The translations under genes and the position numbers were made by a program. A stretch of DNA of 64,000 bases from Naasia sp. SYSU D00057 (lineage in GTDB: Bacteria > Actinomycetota > Actinomycetes > Actinomycetales > Microbacteriaceae), in contig NZ_JAFMSZ010000001.1 in assembly GCF_017916505.1 (NCBI RefSeq), positions 558,001 through 622,000 on the forward strand. Reading direction: 5' to 3'. This document shows, one piece after another, positions 29,842-39,045 of this stretch; the first letter of the stretch is position 1; each line of letters opens with the position of its first letter. A model generated the notes under the pieces. That model was not told the DNA's origin. It was given only the letters and a program-made list of their open reading frames with translations, and searched no databases.

Positions 29842-31524
29842 TCAGCGGCGGCGCCGGTGCCGGCCGGTCCAGGCCAGGTAGGTGCTCATCGTCGCGAGCA
29901 CGCCCATGCCCGCGCCCACCAGGGGCGCCTGCCAGGAGCCCCATCGGGTGGGGTTGGCGGCCATGATCTGACCGATCCCGCGCAGGAGCGCGCTCGCGAT
30001 CACCGCGACGACGAGGCGCTGGCCGACCCTCTCCATGCGGCTGACCAGAGGATCGAGCTCGGAGGCGCGCAGGTGCACGTCCACGCCGCCGGCCTCGAGG
30101 ATCTCGCTCACCCGGCGCAGCTGCTCCGGCAGCTCGCCGACGAGGGCGATGACGTCGGCGCGGGAGTCGGTGATGCGGTTCAGCAGTGCGCGCGTCGAGA
30201 GCCGCTGTGCGGCGAGCCGCCGCGCGTACGGGCCGAGCACGGTGCCGAGCTCGAAGTCCGGGTCGAGGCGGGTGCCGATGCCCTCGACGGTGGTCACCAT
30301 CTTGACGAGCAGGGTGATCTCTCGCGGCAGGCGGAGGCGGTGCCGCCGGAGCACCGAGAGGACCGCGAAGCTGAGCCGGCCGACCTGGACCTCGCCGAGC
30401 GACCGTCCGCGGTACAGGTCGATCACGGGCACGAGGTCCGCGGCGAGCGCCGTCGGGTCGGGACTGCGCCGCGAGGTGCCGAGGCGGAGCAGGGCGCCGG
30501 CGAGGCGGCGCGGATCCTTCTGCACGAGGGCGAGCAGCACCCGCGCGAGGCGGTCGCGCAGCTCGTCGTCGAGCTCGCCGACCATGCCGAAGTCGATGAG
30601 GCCGATCCGCCCGTCCGCCTCGATGAAGAGGTTGCCCGGATGGGGGTCGGCGTGGAAGAAGCCGTCCTCGAACACCATGCGCGCGGCGAGGTCGGCGGCC
30701 CGCTCCGCGACGCGGCGCGGCGGCAGCCCGGCCGCCTCGAGGCCGGCGAGGTCGTTGACGCTGATGCCACGGATCCGCTCGAGCGTCAGCACCTCCTTGG
30801 TGCTCGTCTCCCAGTACACCTTGGGGATGTGCAGGCTCCGGTCCGACGCGAAGTCGGCGGCGAAGCGCTCCGCGTTGCGGCCCTCCCGCTCGTAGTCGAG
30901 CTCGGCCCGCAGGCTCGACGCGAACTCCCCGGCGATGCCCTTGAGGTCGTAGTCGGCCGCGGCGCCCCACACCCGGTCGGCCCGCGCCGCCAGCGTCTGG
31001 ATGATCTGGAGGTCCTCTTCGACCTTCTCGAGCACGCCGGGACGGCGGATCTTCACGATCACCTCGGTCCCGTCCAGCAGCCGCGCGGCGTGGGCCTGCC
31101 CGATCGAGGCGCTCGCGAGGGGCGTGGCGTCGAACTCGGCGAACACCTCGGCCGCCGGGCGACCCAGCTCTCGCTCGAGGACCTCCTGAACGACGTAGTC
31201 CGGCACTCCGGGCGCCGCGTCCTGCAGCTTCCTCAGCTCGTCCATGTAGGCGGGAGGCAGCAGCTCGGGGCGGGTGGAGAGGATCTGGCCCAGCTTGATG
31301 AAGGTGGGCCCGAGCTCCTCGAGCGCCAGCCGGAGGTGCTCGGGGTCCGTGTAGGGCCGTTCCCCCGCCCGCTGGCCCTCCCAGCGGGTCAGTCGCGGGA
31401 AGCGCTGGTCGAGACCGGAGACGGCGAGCAGGAAGCCGAGGCTGTGCCGGGCGAGGACCTGGGCGATCTGCCGGTACCGGTCACCGTGCCGGGCCACGCT
31501 CTGAGCCTTCCCGCATGTCCTCAT
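29842..31524 (-). CDS. ABC1/AarF/UbiB-family atypical kinase
   Basis: A 560-aa protein of the UbiB protein-kinase-like family. KxGQ motif FIKLGQILSTR (KLGQ 77-80), the Ala-rich nucleotide loop ASIGQAHAARL, the VIVKIRRPG lysine, the catalytic FFHADPHPGNLF and the metal-binding LIDFGMVGE are all present. Two C-terminal hydrophobic helices (LVVAVIASALLRGIGQIMA, PLVGAGMGVLATMSTYLAW) anchor it in the membrane. Relatives help isoprenoid-quinone or lipid homeostasis; the actinobacterial substrate is unknown. It faces hsp20 across a shared promoter region. Confidence 0.93.
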   Translation of the reverse strand: MRTCGKAQSVARHGDRYRQIAQVLARHSLGFLLAVSGLDQRFPRLTRWEGQRAGERPYTDPEHLRLALEELGPTFIKLGQILSTRPELLPPAYMDELRKLQDAAPGVPDYVVQEVLERELGRPAAEVFAEFDATPLASASIGQAHAARLLDGTEVIVKIRRPGVLEKVEEDLQIIQTLAARADRVWGAAADYDLKGIAGEFASSLRAELDYEREGRNAERFAADFASDRSLHIPKVYWETSTKEVLTLERIRGISVNDLAGLEAAGLPPRRVAERAADLAARMVFEDGFFHADPHPGNLFIEADGRIGLIDFGMVGELDDELRDRLARVLLALVQKDPRRLAGALLRLGTSRRSPDPTALAADLVPVIDLYRGRSLGEVQVGRLSFAVLSVLRRHRLRLPREITLLVKMVTTVEGIGTRLDPDFELGTVLGPYARRLAAQRLSTRALLNRITDSRADVIALVGELPEQLRRVSEILEAGGVDVHLRASELDPLVSRMERVGQRLVVAVIASALLRGIGQIMAANPTRWGSWQAPLVGAGMGVLATMSTYLAWTGRHRRRR

Positions 31525-31587
31525 CCTGCCAGGAGGACGCCCTCCCGCGACGGGCCCTGGGGAAGAGATCGCTCGCCTCCCCTTCCC

Positions 31588-31601
31588 GTGACGAAGGTCC
31601 T
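31588..31601. promoter_or_regulatory. Degenerate DosR-like site GTGACGAAGGTCCT
   Basis: GTGAC-GAAG-GTCCT keeps the 4-base spacer of the DosR box with two changes; on the other strand it reads AGGACCTTCGTCAC, close to the GGGACCTTG sites. It lies 65 bases before hsp20 and 63 before the UbiB-like gene. Confidence 0.4.
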
Positions 31602-31666
31602 ACCCTCGGGAAGCGGCAGGCGCATACGTTCCTACCGCCGCATGGCCCCGACGAAGGAGAGACGCG

Positions 31667-32182
31667 ATGGCGCGGAATCTGGCGAAGCTGAACCCGTTCG
31701 ACGAGCTGATGGGGGTGGGACGGCAGTTCTTCGAGGACGGCATCATGGGCTCGGTCCGCGCCCTCAAGCTGCCGACCACTGACGTCTACACCGAGGACGA
31801 CAAGCGCCTCGTGGTCGAGGCGCATCTCGGCGACTTCGAGGAGCAGGACATCTCGGTCGACCTCGACAAGAACGTCCTCGTCATCCAGGCGGAGCGGCGC
31901 GAGCGCGAGGAGGACAAGTCCAAGAAGTACGTCGTCCGGGAGAGCAGCACCAGCTTCTACCGGCGGGTCGCGCTGCCCGAGCAGGCCGACGAGGCCGCGA
32001 TCGAGGCGCGCTTCGAGAACGGCATCCTCAAGGTGACGGTCCCGTTCCGCGACTCGCCCTCCCCGAAGCGGATCCCCATCGGCGGCGTCGGCTCCGCTCA
32101 GGGCGCCGGAACCGGATCAGGAGCGACCGGGGAGGCGGGCGGAGCCGACAGCGCGAGCGCCGCACCGGCGGAGCGCGACTAG
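31667..32182 (+). CDS. Small heat shock protein, Hsp20/alpha-crystallin family
   Basis: A 171-aa chaperone that holds unfolding proteins. The alpha-crystallin domain spans about residues 35-135 (LPTTDVYTEDDKRLVVEAHL, then FYRRVALPEQ and the conserved ARFENGILKVTVPF). A 35-residue Gly/Ala/Ser-rich tail follows the C-terminal KRIPIG motif, longer than in most bacterial Hsp20. ATG start after GAAGGAGAG. HspX, a member of this family, is the best-known DosR target in mycobacteria; here a weak DosR-like site lies upstream. Confidence 0.95.
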   Translation: MARNLAKLNPFDELMGVGRQFFEDGIMGSVRALKLPTTDVYTEDDKRLVVEAHLGDFEEQDISVDLDKNVLVIQAERREREEDKSKKYVVRESSTSFYRRVALPEQADEAAIEARFENGILKVTVPFRDSPSPKRIPIGGVGSAQGAGTGSGATGEAGGADSASAAPAERD

Positions 32183-32274
32183 GCGGACAGCCGGCGGCCG
32201 GCGCCGCCCGCCGCAACCGGCAGGGGTCCACGGCCTCCCACCTGCCGCCGATCGGCCGCGCCTAGGATCGGGCC

Positions 32275-33696
32275 GTGGAGCTGCTGCTGGGCATAGTGGG
32301 AGCGGGGGTCCTGCTCGTCGGACTGGGGGTCGCCGGCGCGGTCGCGCTCCGCTCACGCGGTCGGAGAGCCCCCGTCCGAGCTGCGGCGCCCGCGCAGAGC
32401 AGGGGCGTCCCCGCGACGCCGGACGCGGCCGGCGAGCTGGAGCGCGCCGCCGGCTCCGCGCTCGTCCGCACCGACGAGCGGATCCGCCTCGCCGAGGACG
32501 AGCTCGGGTTCGCGATCGCCGAACTGGGTGAGTCGGCTGCCGCAGACCTCCGGACCGCGCTGAAGCGGGCGAAGCAGCGGCTGAGCGACGCCTTCCACCT
32601 CAACCAGCTGCTCAGCGACGCCGTCCCCGACACGGAGACGCAGCGCGCCGAATGGAACGAACGCATCGTGTCGCTCTGCCGCTCCGCGGACTCGGCCCTC
32701 CAGGAGCAGCACCGGGCGCTGACCGAGCGACGCGACACGATGCGCCGCGTCCCCGCCGAGATCGAGCGGGTGCGCGGCGAGCTCGCGCGGGTGCGCGGGC
32801 TGCTCCCCGGCGCGGCCGCGACGCTCCCCCGCCTCGCCGCAACCTACTCCGAACAGGCCCTCGCCCCGATCGCCGCCAATCCCGAGCAGGCCGAGCAGCT
32901 GATCAGGTTCGCCGACCGCAGCCTGGAGCTGGCGGAGTCCCGATCGGCGACCAGGCCCGGCGAGGCGGACGCCGCGGTGCGCGCCGCGGCGGAGACCGCG
33001 CAGCGGGCGGAGGCGCTCATCGCCGCGGTCGAGCGGTTCGAGGTCGAGGCGCTGCAGGCCGAGTCGACTCTCGCCGCGATGGTCGCCGAGTCGCATGCCG
33101 AGCTCGCCGAGGCCCGTCGCCTGCCGGAGGCGGAGCGCCGAGGCCGGATCGGCGCCGCCATCGCGGCGCTCGAGCAGGCCCTCGCCGCCCTGCCGCCCGC
33201 GGGCGAGCGCCGGGATCCGGTCGGTTCGCTCACCGCCATCCGCGGGGCGAACGAAGCGCTCGACGACGCGGTCGCCGAGCGGGTGGAGCGCGCCGAGCGC
33301 CGGAACCGTCTGCGCACCCAGTTCGTCACCGCGATCGACGACGCCGAGCGGCAGATCGCGACCGCCCGCCAGCTCATCACCGACTACCGCGCACCGGTCG
33401 GCCCGGATGCCCGCACCCGCCTCGCCGAGGCGGAGCGGGAGCTCGCGACGATGACGGACGAGCGCGAGCCGGAGCCCGCGCTCGCCCGCGCCCGGCGGGC
33501 GGCCTCCCTCGCCGCGGAGGCGGCGGCGCTCGCCCGCGCGGACCTCGAGGCCGGCTACGCCGGCTGGGGCTCCCCGTCCCGCGGCCGGAGCACGGCAGCG
33601 CCGCAGGTGCTCGGCGGCGTCCTCGGCGGCCTCGCCATCGGGGGCCTCCTCGACGACATCGGCGACCTGGGCGGTCTCGGCGACCTCTTCGACTGA
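32275..33696 (+). CDS. Membrane-anchored coiled-coil protein, TPM-protein C-terminal half without the TPM domain
   Basis: A 473-aa protein with one N-terminal helix (LLLGIVGAGVLLVGLGVAGAV), then about 400 residues of Ala/Glu/Arg-rich coiled coil (LARVRGLLPGAAATLPRLAA, NPEQAEQLIRFADRSLELAE), ending in a Gly-rich tail with LGGLGDLFD. It resembles the C-terminal half of actinobacterial TPM-domain (YgcG/Psb32-like) proteins, but the extracellular TPM domain is missing and the membrane anchor is at the very start. GTG start. It follows hsp20 in the same direction, suggesting an envelope-stress role, which is inference. Confidence 0.75.
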   Translation: MELLLGIVGAGVLLVGLGVAGAVALRSRGRRAPVRAAAPAQSRGVPATPDAAGELERAAGSALVRTDERIRLAEDELGFAIAELGESAAADLRTALKRAKQRLSDAFHLNQLLSDAVPDTETQRAEWNERIVSLCRSADSALQEQHRALTERRDTMRRVPAEIERVRGELARVRGLLPGAAATLPRLAATYSEQALAPIAANPEQAEQLIRFADRSLELAESRSATRPGEADAAVRAAAETAQRAEALIAAVERFEVEALQAESTLAAMVAESHAELAEARRLPEAERRGRIGAAIAALEQALAALPPAGERRDPVGSLTAIRGANEALDDAVAERVERAERRNRLRTQFVTAIDDAERQIATARQLITDYRAPVGPDARTRLAEAERELATMTDEREPEPALARARRAASLAAEAAALARADLEAGYAGWGSPSRGRSTAAPQVLGGVLGGLAIGGLLDDIGDLGGLGDLFD

Positions 33697-33702
33697 GGCC
33701 GG

Positions 33703-34620
33703 TCAGGCCGGGGAGGACGCTCCCGGAACGCGGCGCGCATGCTGTGCGGGGCGGGCGCCGAGCTCGGGCCCGTACCGCTTCAGCAGGACGAGCGCGATCG
33801 CCCACGGCAGCACCCCGTAGGCGACCTGCGCCGGGTAGCTGCCCGACGAGAGCACGAGGTAGGACTGCACCCAGTTCCCGAACCCGTGCAGCACGAGAAT
33901 CCAGAACAGGCTCTCGCCCGTCCCGTTGAAGATCCACGTGATCACGAGCGTCCAGCCGACCGCGCCGAACGTGAGGCCGAGGACGGTGGCGATCGCCATC
34001 GGCACGGTGAGCTGTCCGAGCAGCAGCGGCGGCAGCAGGTTCGACGGGAGATGCCACAGCCCCCACGCGAGGCCGAGGATCCAGCTCGCGCGCTCGGCCG
34101 TGTGGCGGCGCTGCAGCACCGGCAGTGCGTAGCCGCGCCAGCCGATCTCCTCCGCGACGGCCGTGAAGACGAGCAGGTGCAGCAGGAACGGGAGGGCGAG
34201 CGCGAACGGCACGAGCGGCGCGTAGTCGAACGGCGCGAACCCGCTCGCGACGTAGCCGAGAAGCAGGGCGGCGACCGACAGGGCGACCGGGATCAGGAGC
34301 ACGGCGACCACGAAGCGCGGAGGGACGCGCACCCTCGCGAGGCGGCGCCCGAGGTCGCGGAAGCCCTCCCGCCCCTGGGCGAGCGCGATCACGATGAGCC
34401 CGGCCACGGTCGGGCCGAACGAGAACGAGAACAGCAGGAAGATCCCGAGGAAGGCGGGATCCGCCCTCCCGAGGAACGCGTCCGTGAAGTGGACCACGTT
34501 GGCCTCGTTAGTGAGGCGCTCGCCCCGGCGATCCGCGTACACGTAGGCGGGGATCTGGATCGACCACGTGATGGCGTAGGCGAGGACGAAGAACAGCGGG
34601 ATCTGGACGCGCCGGATCAT
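33703..34620 (-). CDS. CPBP-family intramembrane glutamic protease
   Basis: A 305-aa, eight-helix membrane protein. The active-site motif EEIGWRGY has E157, E158 and R162; H190 in GLWHLPSN and the later HGFGNW complete the CPBP (CAAX/Abi) pattern. Bacterial members process or protect peptides, or bind them for immunity. I took the ATG at 34620; open frame continues upstream but has no hydrophobic start. A DosR-like box lies 36 bases upstream, shared with the divergent DUF1653 gene. Confidence 0.9.
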   Translation of the reverse strand: MIRRVQIPLFFVLAYAITWSIQIPAYVYADRRGERLTNEANVVHFTDAFLGRADPAFLGIFLLFSFSFGPTVAGLIVIALAQGREGFRDLGRRLARVRVPPRFVVAVLLIPVALSVAALLLGYVASGFAPFDYAPLVPFALALPFLLHLLVFTAVAEEIGWRGYALPVLQRRHTAERASWILGLAWGLWHLPSNLLPPLLLGQLTVPMAIATVLGLTFGAVGWTLVITWIFNGTGESLFWILVLHGFGNWVQSYLVLSSGSYPAQVAYGVLPWAIALVLLKRYGPELGARPAQHARRVPGASSPA

Positions 34621-34656
34621 GCGCGCATGGTGTCGCCCGCATCCCTCGCCCGGGTA

Positions 34657-34670
34657 GGGACGTTGGCCCC
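34657..34670. promoter_or_regulatory. DosR-like inverted repeat GGGACGTTGGCCCC
   Basis: GGGAC-GTTG-GCCCC differs from the site at 27864 by one base. It lies 36 bases from the CPBP start and 57 bases from the divergent DUF1653 start. Confidence 0.45.
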
Positions 34671-34727
34671 CCTCCGGCGGGCGGCCCTTCTCGGGCACCG
34701 GAGCGTGCCGTCGCCTAGCGTGGACGC

Positions 34728-34931
34728 ATGCAGCCGGGCACCTACCGCCACTACAAGGGGAACCTCTACGAGGTGCTGGGCGTCGCCCGCCACTCGGAGA
34801 CGGAGGAGCAGCTGGTCGTCTACCGCGCTCTCTACGGCGAGGGCGGGCTGTGGGTACGGCCGCTCGCCATGTTCCAGGAGCCGGTCCCGGTGGACGGCGG
34901 CCTGGTGCCGAGGTTCGCTCCGCTCGACTGA
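34728..34931 (+). CDS. DUF1653 protein
   Basis: A 67-aa soluble protein matching DUF1653 along its length: PGTYRHYKGNLYEVLGVARH, then TEEQLVVYRALYGEGGLWVR and RPLAMFQEPV. The family is a small beta-barrel of unknown role found in many bacteria. ATG start at 34728; monocistronic, convergent with the next gene. Confidence 0.92.
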   Translation: MQPGTYRHYKGNLYEVLGVARHSETEEQLVVYRALYGEGGLWVRPLAMFQEPVPVDGGLVPRFAPLD

Positions 34932-34954
34932 CGCGGCCCGGGCAGCCCGCGTCC

Positions 34955-35935
34955 TCAGGCGGCGGAACCGCCTCCCCGGCGGGCACGCAGCCGGTCGAGC
35001 GCCACGGCGCCGAGCGCGCCCACCGCCAGCGCGAGCAGGAGCGGCGGGAGCACCAGCTCCGGCATGCCCGACGCCATCAGGAAGACCCCTGCCGCGTAGT
35101 CGAGCATCTCGGCGGGATACGGCGCGAGCACCCGGGTTCCCGCGGCGGCGCTCACCGCAGTGATCGCGGCCGACCCCAGCCAGAGCAGCAGCAGGGCGGA
35201 GGCCGCGGCGAGGACCCGCCCGACCGAGCGGAATCCGCACCACGCGATGGCGGCGCCGACGAGGAGCGCCGGCACCCAGCGAGTTCCGGCGAGCAGCCAT
35301 GCGGAGGCCGGGCTCTGCAGCGATCCGAACGGCGCGACGAGCGAGTTCGCCCAGATGCCGGCGGCAAGTGCCGCCGTCGCGAACGCGACCGTCGCGCCGG
35401 GCCGCGCCGATCGTCCGGCCAGCAGCAGCACGACGACTCCGATCGCGATCGAGAGGATGACCACGGCGACCAGGGCGGCGAGGTAGAGGACCGCTCGGGT
35501 GCTCTGCTCCTGTCCATCGGCCACGACGAGCGCCGACTGCGTGCCGGCGCCGCCCTGCACGAGCAGAACGCCGACCGCGATCGCCGCGAGGTCGCCGCGA
35601 CCGCGCCGGGCCGCGGTGGCGCGCGCGACGAGGCCGGCGATCGCGGCACCGGTCATGAGGAGCCCGGCCAGCAGGGTGACGGCGTACTGGCTGAAGGGCA
35701 GCAGCGCGATCGGCATCTCGTCCGGCAGCGCCGCCATCGCCCAGAGGTTCTGGAGGGGCAGCCGCATCCCGGATCCGATCCACGGCAGCAGCCCGAGGAT
35801 CGCCGCCCCGGCTCCGATCCCGAAGGACGCGAGGAGCCCGAGCCGCCTCGCCGGCCGGTCCTCCGCGGACGCCTCGCGCTCCACCGCCGCCGCTGGCGTG
35901 CCCGGTGCTGCGGATCCGTAGCCTGCGTCGTCCAC
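34955..35935 (-). CDS. Multi-pass membrane protein, unknown family
   Basis: A 326-aa protein with about nine hydrophobic segments, including LLASFGIGAGAAILGLLPWI, VTLLAGLLMTGAAIAGLVAR, LYLAALVAVVILSIAIGVVV and LPPLLLALAVGALGAVALDR. The N-terminal 30 residues are charged and cytoplasmic. No transporter or enzyme motif recognised. It is divergent from the next membrane protein gene; the 145-base gap contains GC-rich inverted repeats (TCCGGGG-GTCCA-CCCCGGA near 35981-35999). Function unknown. Confidence 0.75.
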   Translation of the reverse strand: MDDAGYGSAAPGTPAAAVEREASAEDRPARRLGLLASFGIGAGAAILGLLPWIGSGMRLPLQNLWAMAALPDEMPIALLPFSQYAVTLLAGLLMTGAAIAGLVARATAARRGRGDLAAIAVGVLLVQGGAGTQSALVVADGQEQSTRAVLYLAALVAVVILSIAIGVVVLLLAGRSARPGATVAFATAALAAGIWANSLVAPFGSLQSPASAWLLAGTRWVPALLVGAAIAWCGFRSVGRVLAAASALLLLWLGSAAITAVSAAAGTRVLAPYPAEMLDYAAGVFLMASGMPELVLPPLLLALAVGALGAVALDRLRARRGGGSAA

Positions 35936-36080
35936 CCGCGTCCCCTCCCCCGAATCGGCTCATCCTGGCAGACGGGCGAGCTCCGGGGGTCCACCCCGGA
36001 GGGCCCGCGTTTCGCAGGGGACCCCGGAAGTCCGGGAGGATTGCGGTCGGGCATCCCGCCCGCCGGGAAGGACGATCAGC

Positions 36081-37223
36081 GTGACAGTGGACTCCGAGCG
36101 GGCCGACTCGACTTTCGCCGCCGATGGCGACGGCGGCAGCGAGACAGTGCTCGGCCTGATCGCCGCCCCCGGGAAGCCGGCGCAGCTGGTCGCCGCCCTG
36201 CGGGACGAGCTCCGCGCCGCCCTCGAGGCGCGCGTCCCCGGCGTCGCGTGGCGGATCGAGGTCGTCGAGGACTCGCTCGTCGATCCCCAGGCGAGCGGGA
36301 CGGAGCTCGTCGGTCGCGCCCGCGAGGAGCTGCTCGACCGCGATTGGGACATCGCGGTGTGCCTCACCGACCTGCCGCTCCGGATCGCCCGCCGGCCCGT
36401 CCTGGCGCACGCGAGCCCGGTGCACGGCGTCGGCGTCATCAGCGTGCCCGCACTCGGTGCGGTCGCCGTGCATCGGAAGGCGCAGGACCGCGTCCTCCGG
36501 CTCGTCGACGCCCTGCTGGGTGAGTCCGAGGAGGTGGGCTCCTCGGCCGGACCGGGGCGCCAGCGCCGGATGGCCCAGCGGGCGCGGGACCTCGCGCGGG
36601 ACACGGAGGACGGGGACGCCTCCGGTCTCGTGCTGACGAGTCGGGTACTCACCGGGGACCTGCGGCTGCTCGCGGGCATGGTGCGCGCGAACCGGCCGTG
36701 GCGGCTGGCGGCGCGGCTGTCCCGCGCCCTCACGGGCGCGGTCGCCACCGGCGTGCTGGCGCTCGTCACCTCGGACATCTGGCGGCTCGGCGCCTCACTC
36801 GACGGGGCCCGCCTGACGCTCGTCGCGCTCGCCGCGGTCGGGGCGATCAGCGCCACGCTGATCGTGGGTGCCGGGCTGTGGGAGCGGGCCCGCCACCGGG
36901 GCGTGCGCCACCAGGTCGTCCTCTTCAACCTCGCGACGACGATCACCGTCGCGATCGGGGTGCTCACGCTCTACGCCGCACTGCTCGTGCTCGCTCTGCT
37001 CGCCGCGTTCCTGCTGGTCACCCCGGAGGTGCTCGGCGACGTGCTGGAGCGCCCGGTCGGGACCGGCGACTACGTGCGGCTGGCCTGGCTCGCCGCCTCT
37101 CTCGCGACCCTCGGCGGCGCACTCGGCGCGGGGCTGGAGTCCGACGAGGCGGTGCACGAGGCGGCGTACACCCACCGCGCCGGCGACCGAAGCGGCTCGG
37201 GTCCGGACGTCGCGGACGACTGA
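36081..37223 (+). CDS. Conserved actinobacterial membrane protein with cytoplasmic N-domain
   Basis: A 380-aa protein. Residues 22-180 are soluble (VLGLIAAPGKPAQLVAALRD; DWDIAVCLTDLPLRI; GVGVISVPALGAV) and look like a Rossmann-type alpha/beta domain; residues about 215-370 carry four or five membrane helices (GAVATGVLALVTSDIWRLGA, TLVALAAVGAISATLIVGAG, TITVAIGVLTLYAALLVLAL). I recall this layout from actinobacterial proteins near stress genes, but no function is established. GTG start after GGGAAGGA. Confidence 0.75.
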   Translation: MTVDSERADSTFAADGDGGSETVLGLIAAPGKPAQLVAALRDELRAALEARVPGVAWRIEVVEDSLVDPQASGTELVGRAREELLDRDWDIAVCLTDLPLRIARRPVLAHASPVHGVGVISVPALGAVAVHRKAQDRVLRLVDALLGESEEVGSSAGPGRQRRMAQRARDLARDTEDGDASGLVLTSRVLTGDLRLLAGMVRANRPWRLAARLSRALTGAVATGVLALVTSDIWRLGASLDGARLTLVALAAVGAISATLIVGAGLWERARHRGVRHQVVLFNLATTITVAIGVLTLYAALLVLALLAAFLLVTPEVLGDVLERPVGTGDYVRLAWLAASLATLGGALGAGLESDEAVHEAAYTHRAGDRSGSGPDVADD

Positions 37224-37265
37224 GCCGCCCTTCCGGCGACGACGTGCGCGGAGCATGATGAGCCG

Positions 37266-37688
37266 ATGAGCGACGCAGCGGGAACGACCGGGTCGACGGG
37301 TGTCATGGAGCTGTCCGCGGACGACTGCTGGGACTTCCTGCGCAGCCAGCAGGTCGGCAGGCTCGCCGTGAGCGTCGGCGGAGTCCCCGACATCTTCCCG
37401 GTGAACTACGCCGTCGCCGACCTGACGATCCTCTTCCGAACGGCATCGGGCACGAAGCTGATGGAGCTGGCCGCCAACCGGTCCGTGGCCTTCGAGGCGG
37501 ACCGCTGGAATGTCGCGGAGGGGGTCAGCGTGGTCATCCGAGGGCGGGCGCACGTGCTGGAAGGAGCGGAGGCGGAGGACCTCTCCTACGTCGACCTCGC
37601 GACGTGGGCGCCCGGTGAGAAGCCGACGCTGGTCCAGATCCGGCCGGCCGCCGTGAGCGGGCGGCGCCTCACGCTCAAAAAGCGGTAG
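37266..37688 (+). CDS. PPOX-fold flavin-binding protein
   Basis: A 140-aa protein of the pyridoxamine 5'-phosphate oxidase-like split-barrel family: LSADDCWDFLRSQQVGRLAV, then PDIFPVNYAVADLTILFRTA, GTKLMELAANRSVAFEAD and WNVAEGVSVVIRGRAHVL. Relatives bind FMN, F420 or heme and include nitroimidazole-reductase-like proteins and Rv0080, a DosR-regulon member. Too short to be true PdxH. ATG start at 37266, 42 bases after the preceding membrane protein gene, so possibly co-transcribed. Confidence 0.88.
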   Translation: MSDAAGTTGSTGVMELSADDCWDFLRSQQVGRLAVSVGGVPDIFPVNYAVADLTILFRTASGTKLMELAANRSVAFEADRWNVAEGVSVVIRGRAHVLEGAEAEDLSYVDLATWAPGEKPTLVQIRPAAVSGRRLTLKKR

Positions 37689-37756
37689 GGGCGCCTCGGC
37701 TCGTTCGCCGGCTGGTCCGAGCCCTGCCCGGTCGAGGCGGCGGCGTCCCCGGCTCC

Positions 37757-38176
37757 CTAGCCGTCGAGCCCGAGCTGCCGGGTGAAGTCCTCGCTGTCGA
37801 AGTAGAAGTGGTGGCGCGTGATGACGCCGCCCTCGACCACCGCGATGTCGCAGCTGCGCACCCGGACCGAGCGACCGGTCGGCGGTATCGAGTCGCCGGA
37901 CGGCGTTCGGAGGGGCCCGGTGTGCACGCCGGTCAGGTAGCCCTCGTCGATCGCGACGTTCCCGTCCTCGTACTGCGCCGACGACTCGTACCCGCCGTCC
38001 GGGAACGCCTCGCCCCACACCGAGAGCCAGCGGACGACGGCGTCTCGGCCGCGGAGCTCGCCGGAATCCGGCGTCACCGCCACCGCGTCCTCGGCGTAGC
38101 AGGCGCGGACCGCCTCCAGGTCGTTCGCCTCGAGTGCGGCAGTGGCGCGGTCCGCCACCTCACGTGCGATCCCCAT
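37757..38176 (-). CDS. SnoaL-like NTF2-fold protein
   Basis: A 139-aa soluble protein with the SnoaL polyketide-cyclase-like pattern: ATAALEANDLEAVRACYAED, GRDAVVRWLSVWGEAFPDGG, and the C-terminal GGVITRHHFYFDSEDFTRQL. Function across the family ranges from isomerases to unknown. I used the ATG at 38176 because AGGAGG sits six bases before it; a GTG two codons upstream lies too close to the ribosome site. Confidence 0.85.
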   Translation of the reverse strand: MGIAREVADRATAALEANDLEAVRACYAEDAVAVTPDSGELRGRDAVVRWLSVWGEAFPDGGYESSAQYEDGNVAIDEGYLTGVHTGPLRTPSGDSIPPTGRSVRVRSCDIAVVEGGVITRHHFYFDSEDFTRQLGLDG

Positions 38177-38375
38177 GGTCACCCTCCTTCGTCCCAGGCA
38201 GCGCGCCGCCCTGAGGCAGCCGGTCCAGTGAAGCGCCGCCGTCGCAGCGGCGACACGGGCTTCGGTCCCGCAGGAGGGCAGCGGCGACGACGGGGCGGGC
38301 GTGTCAGCCCCGAGGACGCCCGGTTCCGCTCTCGGCTTCGCCCCATCAGGACCGAAAGGCGGCCATCATCGGTGC

Positions 38376-39008
38376 ATGGGTCCCCGCGTACGTTCCGCCT
38401 CGTCGCTGACGGGGATCAGCGCCGTCCTCGGCGGATCGCTCTGGGTGGGGCACACCATCCTCCTCGCCGTGCGTCCTCTGGGGTGTGTCGGTCAGGCCTG
38501 CTTCGAGGGGGCTCGACGTCACCGCGAGAGCGAGGACATCGCCGGGCTGCTCCTCGTCTCTGTTCTGCTGCTCGCGGTGAGCGTGGCGGCTGCCCTCCGC
38601 GAGGATGGCCGCCTCGGACGATTCCGGCTGGCCTCGCTGGTGCTGCTCGTGCTCGGGGCCGCGCTGCTCGCTCTCGGTATCGCCGTGAACCGCGGCTCGT
38701 CGGACGGCGCGACGCTCTGGTGGCTCCACGACTCGGACACCCTCGGGCGCATAGTGCCGGTGCTCGGAACGCTGATGGCCGGAATCGCGATGCTCCGCGA
38801 CGGCACACCGCGCTGGCTGCCGGCACTGTTCCTCCTGGCGGCGGCAGCCTCGTTCGGCGTCAACATCCAGGACGAGCGCGCACTGCTGGGCCTGCCCGTC
38901 GGTGTCGCGTGGGCGGCTCTCGGCGCGCACGTGCTCCTGGTCGGCAGGCCCTCCGCTGCCGCGCCGCCGAAGCTGCCGACCGGCGCCGGACCGGTCTCTC
39001 GTCGCTGA
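38376..39008 (+). CDS. Membrane protein, about five helices
   Basis: A 210-aa membrane protein with hydrophobic segments LTGISAVLGGSLWVGHTILL, IAGLLLVSVLLLAVSVAAAL, LASLVLLVLGAALLALGIAV and GLPVGVAWAALGAHVLLVG. No conserved active-site motif recognised. The ATG at 38376 is the first clean start; open frame extends 75 bases further up but is Pro/Gly-rich and lacks a ribosome site. Divergent from the SnoaL-like gene and convergent with the next. Function unknown. Confidence 0.65.
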   Translation: MGPRVRSASSLTGISAVLGGSLWVGHTILLAVRPLGCVGQACFEGARRHRESEDIAGLLLVSVLLLAVSVAAALREDGRLGRFRLASLVLLVLGAALLALGIAVNRGSSDGATLWWLHDSDTLGRIVPVLGTLMAGIAMLRDGTPRWLPALFLLAAAASFGVNIQDERALLGLPVGVAWAALGAHVLLVGRPSAAAPPKLPTGAGPVSRR

Positions 39009-39045
39009 TCCTCGGCTCCCGGCGCGCGCTCTTCCGGTGGCCTGT

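Noticed and set aside
36016-36036. GGGGACCCCGGAAGTCC upstream of the gene at 36081 as another DosR-like site
   Set aside because: The half-sites are seven bases apart instead of four and the region is full of G/C hairpins, so the match is not convincing.
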